Of a stretch of DNA of 64,000 nt, positions 36,401 to 45,026 are shown piece by piece. How positions within the stretch are numbered: the stretch's first letter is position 1; each line of letters starts with the position of its first letter. The stretch comes from Struthio camelus. Lineage: Eukaryota > Chordata > Aves > Struthioniformes > Struthionidae. A program made the translations under genes and the position numbers. The notes under the pieces were generated by a model. That model had not been told where the DNA came from. It saw nothing but the letters and a program-made list of their open reading frames with translations, and ran no database searches. The stretch is from assembly GCF_040807025.1 (NCBI RefSeq), contig NC_090942.1, positions 65,056,911-65,120,910 on the forward strand. Reading direction: 5' to 3'.

Positions 36401-39400
36401 AGAGCAATACGTATGCATGCCATCTGATTTGTAAACCTCTGTTTATGAGAAGGAGAGTGGATATATGAGAAACAGCAACCAATGAAGCTGTACCAGGAGG
36501 GAGGGAGTGTGCAAAGGGAACATGGGAAAACTTGAAGTTAACTGCAGACTTTGGCCACTGAGACAACAACATGGCAAGCCACTAGAGCTATCTGTTGCTA
36601 ATTCGCCAGATGGAGCTTCTATCTGTTTCTTTCCCATAAGATATCACTGCTACTCTCATCCCGTGTGTGTAGAACAGAATCTTCTTCATTAACTAGTCCT
36701 GGGTAACCTATCATTTTTGGCACCTTAAAAGCCAGCAATAAATCCAGTCCACCTGCATGGACGGTATTTCCCTGTTTAGAAAAAACAAACAAATATAAAA
36801 CAAACAAATGTGGACAGAGCACTGGCTAAAGCAAATTTTCCTGTTCCATCCCCTCCCTTCCATCCCTGTTGTTTCTACGTGCTGTGCTGTGCTGTATAAA
36901 CAAGCACTGCTTCTCAGCATGCCAAAAACCTTGCAAATGACAGGGCTAATGGAAGCAGTGATTAAGGGTTTACTCAGTTAAACTGCCATCACTACACCCT
37001 CCTTCCCCTCTCTGTTCTTTTGTTGACAGAACAAAAGCCTGTACTTCATGACTGACAGCGACATGGAAGTTAAGTGCAGTTTACTTACCAGTGGGATCCC
37101 CATAAGGCAGAGAATTGGTAGGAAAAAAAGGTGGTCATTGCTCCCACTTCCATCCCCACCCTGCCTCTCCCAAGCCTTGGCATAGAAAACCATTACGTGA
37201 CAGTTTAATTGTCATGAGCTTTACAAAACAACCCTGAAAGAGAGCCATTGGAAACTCTGAGCCAATCTTCTGATGAAAAGTGCTTTCTAGCAGCCCTTCA
37301 TTCAGCAGGATTAGCAGAGAGGTAGGAGGGATGCTACAAGAGCATCTGTGGCACTGGCCGGGGTTTAGGCAATGCTCCTGCCAGCCTCAAAGAGCCAACG
37401 GCAACTCACCACTCTACCTGCTTCATAGACAGCAACAGCCACAGAGCGCTGTGTGTAAGAGCGCTGTAACCACTGGGCTGAACATTAAAGGTGGACAGGG
37501 CATGACCATCCAAGGTGTGACCTAAGTCCTTCATCAAGGAAGGGGGCTACAGACCAAAAGCCCCCCCTCACCAGTGTTGTTAGCACCAAGTTCAGAAGGA
37601 AAATGAACTTTCAGATATGGTCCTCTCTTTCATTGCTTCTCAATTGACTGGCTTTCTTGCTGGCTGCACACTGCACTTCCCCCTCTTCACTCTGCCTGCC
37701 TGTTCATTGCAGGGGGTGTTGCAAATCTCTCCTCAGGCCCTAAATTCTCCCCACGTATTGCGTAGGAAGCCTGACCACCTAGTTTTTTATGGATTATTAA
37801 TTTTTTTTATCCACACAATTCTGTGTGGATTCCACTCAGTGGGCCAATCACCTACAGGTTCTTTTTTGCATCAGTAAGCCTAACCACGTAGCATCCCTTA
37901 ACCATTCTAGGCCTCTGCCCTCCATTACTGAGGAATTTGATAGGACCAGGGAGTGAAACATCATGATAAGCAGGAAGCAGTTAAGCTGTCTCAGGGTGCA
38001 GTGGGTGTACAGAGAACATCTAAATGACATGCACAGCAAGTGAAGGTATAGTCAAGGCAGACACAATACAGTCAAGGCAGACACAATACAGGGAAACCTA
38101 CAGTGAGCCTCTGTCATTAAATAGCAGCATCCCCTTTCCCTGTAGGTCCTCCACTGACCCCGGAGTATCACACAGGTCTAGAGAGGAGCCAACAACCATC
38201 TCTCTCTGTCAGAGGAGCCAGGCCACTGAATCCAGCTCTTGATGACAGCAGGAAACAAAAAGGAGATACGATGAGGAAATGGAAAGATCCATTTCCCGTA
38301 AGGAATCACTCTTCTAGGTTCACACATGCATTTAAAGGCTGCAGTATACGTGAAAATCTTGCATCCTGATTCTGAGCAGCAATCATTCTTGTCCCTCTGC
38401 AATGACTCAAGCTGTCTCGACCTTGTGTTCTGGATTTTCACTAGGTGTCCAGGTTCAAGGAGAATCTGTTCCAGGCCCCGCTGGTTTGCATCGATGGAAA
38501 CGTGCCTCTTTCCACTATTCAGTATGTCTGTCAGCTAGCCAGAGAGCACCAGCTAGCAGGTAAGGAAGACTCACCCAGCCCTGCCCCCATAGCTCCTAAC
38601 AACCTGTGCTCCAAAACTACCTGCACACACTGAGCACTCTCCACTGCTGCTTGCTGAAGATACCCAGTTCTTGTCTGACATGCTGTATTATCCTGTGCTC
38701 CTTTCTGTACACTGCTACTTTACTTAAAATGGAGGAAACAATTCCACTTTCGCTAAGTTATTTTTTCATTCTGCAGGTAAATCACATTCCCGATAGGGTA
38801 AAAGCTGTAGCCCTCAAGCTGCGCCAGAAAGCCAGGAAAAGCTGTTCTCTGCCTTTAAGCTCAAGGCAAGCACAGATGTGCGTGCTTCTGCCAGTTTGAA
38901 CAGCAATATAGTTTGCTTCTCAGAATAGTTGCTAGTGCATCTTTTGAGAGAATTTGTCTGCCACTTCCCATAAAATACATAGTCCCTCCCCTGGTACGCT
39001 GAGGACTCTTCACAAGGCTTCCTGAGCCTTCAGAGTCATACGTTCATTTTTAGAAGCAAATTCTGAAGAAGAGGAAGACGAAGTTCTTAAAACCTGGCAG
39101 GGGCTCCAAAACCAGATAGCAGGCGTAGCAAACCCAAAGCCTGGTCCTGTCGTTCCGCAGCCAGAAGCAACTGCATCATTTCTGAGCAACAGAAAGGAAA
39201 ATTAGGAGACTTTGTCCCCAGTGCAGGGAAAATAGTTCATAAGCTGCTAATAGCTTATACATATTACCCTAGTTGTGCAGCTCACAATAAGCCTTCCACA
39301 CCACACCCTGCTCTGAAGTAGAGATTAACCATTAATCAAATAATTAATTAACCAATTGCAATGTTGTTTTAAAGTGTGCTATGAGCCAACAGATGAGAAC

Positions 39401-42400
39401 AAGGCATCTAAGCCATTCCTTTCAGACAGCTGGAAAGCACTCACATACATCTCCCCCAACCTGCAAGAGCTAAGAGCAATAAATCGGACCCTCGGGAACC
39501 CTATACCAGCAGGTATTGAATACTCAGTCACTCTTTCAGATAATCTAGACCCTGCAGAGACCACTTTCCTCTCCAGTTCCCATTCCAGAATGACAGCTTT
39601 TGCTGACCATGAATGCCATATGGTGCCAAATCAGAAGTTGCCAAAGCAACAGCACTGTTTCTCTGGGGCAGAGAATGTAGTTCAGCTCCAAAATCATTAA
39701 CTTTGGCTCTATGAACGGCTGCAGGGGTTGGAGGCTTTACAAAGCCCACACAGCAGCCTTGTGCAGGGCAGCAATGAACTAGCCTACAAACTGCAACTTG
39801 TTTGAAATCACTGGAACTGGTCAACACAACATTTGTGAGAGAAAACATGGATTTTGTGAGAAAATGTACATTTTCTGAATTTAATGCGCAGGCCCATTTC
39901 ATTCACTTTTGGGACTTTCTGATGTTGTTAAAATAAGGTTGCTGCAGCTGAAAATAATCAACTAATGGGACTTTCATTTCAAGCAAATTGGGTTATAACA
40001 CAATGGGAATTCTTAAGCATCCTCAACCTCTTCCACCTTACAACCATCCTTACCTGGTTTGTAAGAAGGAGGCCAGACTGCTGAGCTATCAAAGAGGCCT
40101 GGGATGGCTCCCTATTCAAAACCAGAGATCCCATTTTCACCACTTCATCAGTCAAACAAGAACAATCCCTAGTTTATATACCTGTCTCAGGGAAGAGTGA
40201 TGTTCTGATGGCCATTGTCCTAACAGTAATCACCCTTTGGGGAAAGAAAACATCCCCACCACAAGCCAACAGAAGTTCAGTAGCATTAAGACAATAATGT
40301 CATGCTCCAAGACAATTGTTTGATCTCTACAGACAAATGTGTAGTTCCATGAGAAGTGGTTTCCTCAGCAAAGGATAGAGGCATGGTATGGAAGTCGAGG
40401 GTTGGAAAATTTCATCTTTCCCACGATCAATTTAAAGAAAAAAATATATATCAAGCAGTTTTTCAGTAGTGCTCATAAATCGGCTGCCAGCTCAGTGGTA
40501 CGAAAAGGCCAACACAGAAGCTTTAAGGTTATGTCATGGTTTTTCCTCTCCGCAACCTTGCTGTCTAAAGAGCTACCGTCCAGGTTGGAGGATGTTGTCA
40601 AGACTGCAATGACCTTGGCCCGGCCTTTACTGACACAACTGCACTGTGTGGTGGTAACACTTGGCGCTCATGGAGTCCTCTTATGTGGCAAGAGCGTGGG
40701 AGGGAGTGTCTTACTTTGTCCAGGAGCTCAGGAACAGGTAAGGAGACAGAAAACAGACTCTAAGCTCTCAGTTGCTTCTGTCTGGGACCAAATAGCATCA
40801 TTGCTATTTCTGGCGGCGTAGTAGCAATCCTGTAAAACATGACACCAGTGTTAGCCTCTGTGGCAAATACCCATTTGGGAGGGTGGAATACACAGATTAG
40901 CAAAAACATTCAAGCTTGTACTTTTGGCTCCTAACAGCAGTGTTTATAGTCAGCTAGCTTAAAATGTGCATGAATATTCACGAATGCAAATTTTATTTTC
41001 AGGAACTTAAATGGCTGCACAAGTGTAGAGGGAAAACGATTTTCCAAAGGATGCAAACAGGTCTTGTTCAGCATGTGCAAAAGGATTATTGAGTTTTTTT
41101 TTTTTTCCTTTTTAGCATCAGTGCAGGTCTGGATGACATCAACCGTGTTCAAGCATCCCTTCTCAGCCTGGACAATTCCCACTAACATCCCTCCTACTCT
41201 TCCCCATGCAGAGTGCTGCTACCTGCCTGTGTGCCGCCCACTACCCCACCATCCACGTTAGCAGGGAGGAGATAGTTAATGTCTCAGGAGCTGGTGACAG
41301 GTACATTGCTAACTACTTCATCTTCTCCAGCTAAATGTGGAACCTTCATAATCTGAATTCTTTTAAATGCTACTGCAAAGACAAACTACCTTCTGCTGCT
41401 TGAGAATTAGACACAACACAAGAACAGGGCTGGTTACTGTGATTCCTTACAAAGCTTGCTAAAAATTTTCCCCTAAGCATCCGGAAGCCACTCTTGCCAT
41501 TATTGGTTTTGCTTTTCTTTAAGATCCAAACCTTTCATGGCAGTCTAGCTGTTCTGAAATACTTTGGGCCGAGCTGCTAAAAGCAAAGTAAACCACCTTA
41601 CATCAAAGCTGTCTTACTAACTACTTTACTTCAGCACTTATCCAGTGAAAGTCGGACTGCCACTTAGTAGTTAAAATTGCCCTATAAAAGCAGTTCACCA
41701 GGTTCAGCATGAGCATCTGGCAATAGCTCATGTTTCAAAAGCGTCACCTATGTAATTTCCCTAACCATTCACACAATGCTATACGCAGGAGTAGGAAATG
41801 ACAGGTAGTATTCTTAGCCCCAGTAATCAATTCTAAGTCTTTCAGAATAATATTTTATTACGTTCATTGTTAACTTTTCAAACTATATGTAGTAGTCCGT
41901 TTTTTTTTTTTTTTGCTTCATATGCTGTAATAATTGAGTCCAGGCTTTGATTGTCATGGACAAGACCAAAAGGGTATATGCGACAGATCTTTCCTTTTAT
42001 TTTTCTACTCTTGCCTACCAGTGACTCAACATAGCAACCTCCTTTTCTCTTTTATGGGTGGGAAGAATGAAAAGAATGAAAAGTCACTTTTATAGAAATT
42101 TACAGAGGTCTTAGCTAGGATCATTCAATAACTTCTTGCTAAACTAATTAATCTATGTAATGCCAGGGTCTCCAGTTACTCCTTGTATCCCTAGTCACCT
42201 CTAAGATGGGCCGACTACAACTGGCAGAACCATCCAAAGAAGGCTGGAGTATTGTTCAGTGCAATACCTGTAAGCATAACAACAGAGAAAACGGGGCTGG
42301 AAGGAACCTCGAGGGGTCAGTCTGTCCTAAGGAAAGCTCAGCTTTGCTAACTACTCGAACAGATGTGTCTCTAACCTTCTGTCAACCCCTCTAGTGATGC

Positions 42401-45026
42401 AGCTTCCTCCTCTACACCATCTGTTCTATACATAACTACTCCTTACCATGGAATGTTTTTTTTTCTAGAGGCTAACGTAACCTAAACATCTTCTTTAGGG
42501 GCTCCTTTCCCTTTTAAAAAGCTTAATTTAAGGGCAGAGCAAAGGCGAAGTAAAATGCACCACTGCCAAACTGAGATAAATAGAAGGCATACTTTAAGTT
42601 TGCATTTCCTTCCAAAACCATCTGAAAGTTAGGGGCCTATTACTGCTCCCACTGCTGAAGTGAAATTGACCTCTTTTCTGGAAATCTCGTTTCCCAGAGT
42701 CCCAAGCCCATCTGGGAATTTTCATGGCCCTCAGTGACATCCTTCCCAGTAACTCACGGCTGCTGCTCTGAGCTGCAGAGATCACCGAGTGCCCAAACAG
42801 ATCCCCTAGCTGTAAACACCCAGACACTGCATTCACATATGTGATATCAGCTGGGCATATATACTTATCAAGTTGCCTAAACACACTTCACACAAGAGGT
42901 CTGTGAACACTTTCAAGGGACTATGCAGTAGTGTATAAGCCAGGGTAGGGTTATGACATGTTCATGGCTTGGTCCCAGTGAATCCTTGCACTTTAGAAAT
43001 GCTGGGCAAGGGATGCCGTGCAGCCAGAAACAGCGCTGTGGTCCTCCTCTCTCTCTCCCCAGCGATTTGGAGAAGATGGTGGAGCCTTCCCCTGGGATGG
43101 CATCTTTTCCCACTCAGAGAGAGAAAGTCTGCAGTGCCGTTTCACAGGAGGTCTTGCACCTTGTTGCAATCCTGAGGCTCTCTTACAGCTCCAGAGATGC
43201 TGTCCAAGGAGCCGCTTCTGTTTTCAGGGTGCGGCAACTGTTTGCTCCTTGCACCAGGCTGTCATGACAACATAACACCGCGTGCCCACACTGAGCATTG
43301 CTAGGGAATATTGCCCCAAATATTTATTCTGAACCTCTGGAGCTGTTGAGAGATTGAATGGCTTTTGGAAATCATAATCTTCTGTGCCATTGTTAAGGAA
43401 AAAAAGATATTGAGGTAATTAACCAGAGTACAAAAAGTGTTATTTTTCCCTCCCCTGTAATCAGAAGCCCCTGGGATTCCTTAGCATCAGCCCATTCCCC
43501 TACAAGTGGCAGGCCAGGCTAAGCCTCTCCCATCAGTACTCTCTCGTCGGTCCTCTCTGGCACAGAGCAAGAGCGGCCCAGTGCTCCAGCCCAGCGGCCG
43601 GAGCAGACCCCACCAGGGTAACAGTGCCATTTGCTGTGATCTTTTCCAGAGGGATGTCCCAGGCCCCCGCTCTCCGCACCCGCAGGACATCGGTGAGGTC
43701 TCCTCCACGGTGCTTGTGGGCAGCAGACAATGGCCCGTGGGGAGGCAGCCCCATGGCTGAAAGCTCACAGGACTGCTGGGAGCAAGGGAGTTCCTTGGCG
43801 CCCCGTCCCACTGCAGCAGAGGCAGCAAAGCCTGCCTCTTTCTTGCAGGGGCTAACTTGACTGAGCAACACTGGTGTTCAGACTGCTTTATTTAGCTATC
43901 CCTTGTGATCCACTCAGCACATAGATTTGATCATTAATCCTCCCTGCTGTCACATTTTCCTGTCCTTGCTTTTTCCTCTCAAATATCATTATCATCTCCC
44001 TTCCTCTTTGCCTTCTCCTTTGTCCTTTCCTAGCTTCCTGTTATCACTATTGCCAAGGTATGTATTTAGCTATGAATAAACACTAGCTGTTCCCGGCAGA
44101 TCACAGACAACACCCTGTACACAGCTCTTCCTCAAAAGAGCCTTCCATTGGAAGCCAAAGCCTTCTCCTTCTCCTGACAGACTCCTCACTGCCTCGTGAG
44201 GACCTGTGAGTGAGCGCTGTTGTTCCAAACGCTCATATAGTTTTTACTGGGAAATCTCAAGCAGAAAACCACAGCTTAAGTTCAAAAAAATCCATATCAA
44301 AAATCTCATTTCAGCTTTGGATTTCTTTTTCCAGCTGTGTCTGCTGCTTCTCACACATACATATGGAAACTTTACCTCTCTTCCTAATCCACCCCTTCCA
44401 ACTGGGGAAAAGGAGAAAATGTAGCAAGTAACAGACAAGGGGCAGATAAATGATAAAAATAATTAAAGAGCAAGAGAAAAGTAGATTCCTTCCCTTTTTA
44501 GACGCCCTTGTTTTCCTCTTCCTCACCTGGAAAACTAGGGAGAAAGCAAATGTAGTGGAATGGGTCAGTACCTAAACTTCTCACTTGAGAAGCAAACAAC
44601 TCCTAAAATGCAAATAAATAGCACTATTAGATGCCCCAAATTTAAAAAGAAATATAAAAAAGCAAAACCCTCTCATTAGAATTTAATCCCTTCTCTGTGA
44701 CTTATTGAGATATTTTCTGCTTCTGTTAAGTATTGGTTTGGGTTCAAATGCTTTCACTTACAAATGACCACGTTCCTGAGGTCAAAGTTGTTCCCAGGTG
44801 ATCAAAACTGTCTTTCCTTTCTCTCCACAGTTTAATGGCGGGAATCATTGCAGGGATGCTTGCTAACCATGACACAGATACCTGTGTCCGGATGGGTCTC
44901 CTTGCTGCAAGCTTGTCTCTCCGTTCCTTTGAGCCTATTTCCCCAGAAATCAGCACTTCCAGTGTCAGCCTGGAACAAATCAAGGGCAGAAACTGGCCGG
45001 AGGTGAAGATATGGGAGATGGACTAG
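18376..45026 (+). CDS. Bifunctional pseudouridine-5'-phosphate glycosidase / pseudouridine kinase, 18 coding exons
   Basis: Exons: 18376-18457, 19089-19203, 20555-20729, 22737-22848, 23996-24102, 24942-25068, 25575-25695, 25977-26062, 27118-27242, 28259-28318, 32697-32763, 34210-34304, 36282-36410, 38445-38559, 39375-39512, 40571-40737, 41212-41300, 44831-45026. The joined length is 2106 nt, giving 701 residues. Residues 1-28 look like a mitochondrial presequence. Residues about 34-345 are a PsuG (IndA-like) domain that splits pseudouridine 5'-phosphate into uracil and ribose 5-phosphate. Residues 351-690 are a PfkB-family kinase that makes that substrate from free pseudouridine. By spacing, Glu51, Lys112, Asp168 and Lys185 match E. 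coli PsuG Glu31, Lys93, Asp149 and Lys166. The kinase keeps GGVGRN (385-390) and NVSGAGDS with Asp636 as the catalytic base. This is the domain order of the fused 'C1861.05-like' proteins. No frameshift or stop was seen. Confidence 0.95.
19089..19203 (+). CDS. Pseudouridine enzyme exon 2 (PsuG N-terminus)
   Basis: The acceptor is TTTATCCCTAG. It encodes [16 protein letters not shown], then [23 protein letters not shown] contains the presumed catalytic Glu51. The donor is the weak AG|GTTGTG after 19203. This site is needed because the frame meets a stop two codons later and because AG+C restores serine in the next exon. Confidence 0.9.
20555..20729 (+). CDS. Pseudouridine enzyme exon 3 (PsuG)
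   Basis: The acceptor is CTTATTCTAG and the donor CAG|GTATGG. It encodes [20 protein letters not shown], then [19 protein letters not shown], then [13 protein letters not shown]. The GAVPATV and [10 protein letters not shown] blocks are PsuG family hallmarks, and Lys112 precedes VSRRD. Confidence 0.96.
22737..22848 (+). CDS. Pseudouridine enzyme exon 4 (PsuG)
   Basis: The acceptor is ATCCCCTGACAG and the donor AATA|GTAAGA. It encodes [19 protein letters not shown] and then [18 protein letters not shown]. The GGTTV and [10 protein letters not shown] blocks are the most conserved part of the PsuG family and line its active site. Confidence 0.97.
23996..24102 (+). CDS. Pseudouridine enzyme exon 5 (PsuG active-site Asp and Lys)
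   Basis: The acceptor is CCCTTAACAG and the donor CTG|GTAGGT. It encodes [19 protein letters not shown], then [17 protein letters not shown]. Asp168 (metal ligand) and Lys185 (Schiff-base lysine) are 17 residues apart, the same spacing as Asp149/Lys166 in E. coli PsuG. Confidence 0.97.
24942..25068 (+). CDS. Pseudouridine enzyme exon 6 (PsuG)
   Basis: The acceptor is CCACTGTTGCAG and the donor ATCG|GTGTGT. It encodes [20 protein letters not shown], then [19 protein letters not shown]. The [11 protein letters not shown] block is conserved across PsuG proteins. Confidence 0.96.
25575..25695 (+). CDS. Pseudouridine enzyme exon 7 (PsuG)
   Basis: The acceptor is CCCTTCCCAG and the donor CCAG|GTGAGA. 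It encodes [20 protein letters not shown], then a Glu/Ala-rich helix ending QQALSEA. The Gly-x-Leu-x-Ser-Gly...Pro pattern is PsuG-like. Confidence 0.95.
25977..26062 (+). CDS. Pseudouridine enzyme exon 8 (PsuG), ends at a U12-type donor
   Basis: The acceptor is GTATTTGCAG. It encodes [20 protein letters not shown] and then LTDGKSLDS. The GKELTPFLL block is conserved. The exon ends TCTA|GTATCCTTT, a full match to the minor-spliceosome 5' splice site consensus. Confidence 0.93.
26063..27117 (+). other. U12-type (minor spliceosome) intron
   Basis: The 5' splice site is GTATCCTTT. Near the 3' end is a branch-site-like TTTTCCTCAAA with the presumed branch adenosine at about 27102, roughly 15 nt before the terminal AG (27116-27117), which is within the usual U12 spacing. 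Splicing at this AG gives [14 protein letters not shown], matching the conserved PsuG motif. The earlier AG at 27103-27104 would break the frame. There is no extended polypyrimidine tract directly before the 3' AG. Confidence 0.85.
27118..27242 (+). CDS. Pseudouridine enzyme exon 9 (end of PsuG domain and linker)
   Basis: It encodes [20 protein letters not shown], then a Lys/Pro-rich hinge ending VTPPQP. NIALIxNNA closes the PsuG active site, and Asn309 lies near the position of E. coli Asn289. The donor CCA|GTGAGT is strong and in phase 0. Residues about 330-350 form the interdomain linker. Confidence 0.94.
28259..28318 (+). CDS. Pseudouridine enzyme exon 10 (start of PfkB kinase domain)
   Basis: The acceptor is TCCCCTCTTAAAG. 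The 60-nt phase-0 exon encodes [20 protein letters not shown], the first beta strand of a PfkB sugar/nucleoside kinase with its substrate-binding Asn-x-Asp. The donor is GTACTG. Confidence 0.95.
28319..32696 (+). other. Pseudouridine gene intron 10
   Basis: This 4.4-kb intron separates the start of the kinase domain from the GGVGRN exon. It contains a perfect 2x15-bp duplication at 31621-31650 and several A/T-rich runs. No further exon or RNA gene is supported. Confidence 0.75.
31621..31650. repeat. Perfect 2x15-bp tandem duplication
   Basis: TGGGCCAGGAGCTCC occurs twice, head to tail, with no difference. Confidence 0.95.
32697..32763 (+). CDS. Pseudouridine enzyme exon 11 (PfkB signature 1)
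   Basis: The acceptor is TTATTCCTCCAG and the donor GCAG|GTGCGT. It encodes [20 protein letters not shown] and then LA. The SFGGVGRN block is the kinase's Gly-Gly motif at residues 383-390. This small exon (67 nt) is isolated by 4.4-kb and 1.4-kb introns and would be easy for gene predictors to miss; skipping it would shift the frame. Confidence 0.96.
33100..33396 (+). mobile_element. CR1 LINE 3' end, well preserved
   Basis: It shows 'agcaacaggacaagaggcaa', 'gaacctgagaaaaaacttct', 'gggtgacagagcattggaac', 'tggatgcgatcctgggcag', 'ttggactagatgatctccag' and 'ggtcccttccaacctaaacg', and ends in two ATTCTGTG-type units. It is 5'-truncated, lies in intron 11 of the pseudouridine gene, and is the least diverged copy in the window. 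Confidence 0.95.
34210..34304 (+). CDS. Pseudouridine enzyme exon 12 (kinase)
   Basis: The acceptor is TGTTTTTAG and the donor ATG|GTATGT. It encodes [20 protein letters not shown] and then [12 protein letters not shown]. The Leu-x-Arg-Leu-Gly...Ser-Ala-x-Gly-x-Asp pattern is standard for PfkB kinases. Confidence 0.96.
34305..36281 (+). other. Pseudouridine gene intron 12
   Basis: About 2 kb. The part at about 35080-35330 is GC- and G-run-rich (repeated GGGGCTGGG, GGGCAGGG and GGTGGGGG-type blocks), unlike its surroundings. No exon was found. Confidence 0.75.
36282..36410 (+). CDS. Pseudouridine enzyme exon 13 (kinase)
   Basis: The acceptor is CCCTGTTTTAG and the donor TAC|GTATGC. It encodes [20 protein letters not shown], then [20 protein letters not shown]. 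The TATYCAV...GDMDIH sequence is typical of eukaryotic pseudouridine kinases. Confidence 0.96.
36411..38444 (+). other. Pseudouridine gene intron 13
   Basis: About 2 kb with a perfect 2x20-bp tandem duplication at 38051-38090. Nothing else is recognised. Confidence 0.8.
38051..38090. repeat. Perfect 2x20-bp tandem duplication
   Basis: GTCAAGGCAGACACAATACA occurs twice, head to tail, without a mismatch. Confidence 0.97.
38445..38559 (+). CDS. Pseudouridine enzyme exon 14 (kinase)
   Basis: The acceptor is TTTTCACTAG and the donor GCAG|GTAAGG. It encodes [20 protein letters not shown], then [18 protein letters not shown]. The DGN motif follows a hydrophobic strand. Confidence 0.96.
39375..39512 (+). 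CDS. Pseudouridine enzyme exon 15 (kinase)
   Basis: The acceptor is TTGTTTTAAAG and the donor GCAG|GTATTG. It encodes [20 protein letters not shown], then [20 protein letters not shown]. The YEPTD and SPNxxEL blocks match PfkB kinases. Confidence 0.96.
40571..40737 (+). CDS. Pseudouridine enzyme exon 16 (kinase)
   Basis: The acceptor is CTGTCTAAAG and the donor CAG|GTAAGG. It encodes [20 protein letters not shown], then [30 protein letters not shown] is the strand-turn-strand before the ATP site. Confidence 0.96.
41212..41300 (+). CDS. Pseudouridine enzyme exon 17 (PfkB signature 2, catalytic Asp)
   Basis: The acceptor is TTCCCCATGCAG and the donor ACAG|GTACAT. It encodes [20 protein letters not shown], then [13 protein letters not shown] carries Asp636, the catalytic base, and the anion-hole glycines. 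Confidence 0.97.
41301..44830 (+). other. Pseudouridine gene intron 17
   Basis: A 3.5-kb intron. It contains an old minus-strand CR1 fragment (about 42288-42510) and a moderately GC-rich stretch at 43480-43860 with overlapping open frames on both strands but no recognised protein. Confidence 0.75.
42288..42510 (-). mobile_element. Old, diverged CR1 LINE fragment
   Basis: In plus reading 'gggctggaaggaacctcgag' is followed by 'acagatgtgtctctaacctt' and 'ctagtgatgcagcttcctcc'. This is the order expected for a reverse-complement CR1 3' end, though heavily mutated. Confidence 0.6.
44831..45026 (+). CDS. Pseudouridine enzyme exon 18 (C-terminus and stop)
   Basis: The acceptor is CTCTCCACAG. It encodes [20 protein letters not shown], then [19 protein letters not shown], and ends VKIWEMD with a TAG stop at 45024-45026. 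The 3.5-kb last intron precedes it. The coding 3' end fits a full-length kinase. Confidence 0.95.

Noticed and set aside
43487-43871. Four overlapping frames of 78-113 residues on both strands.
   Set aside because: Moderate GC content explains them; no recognised domain, splice context or consistent start.
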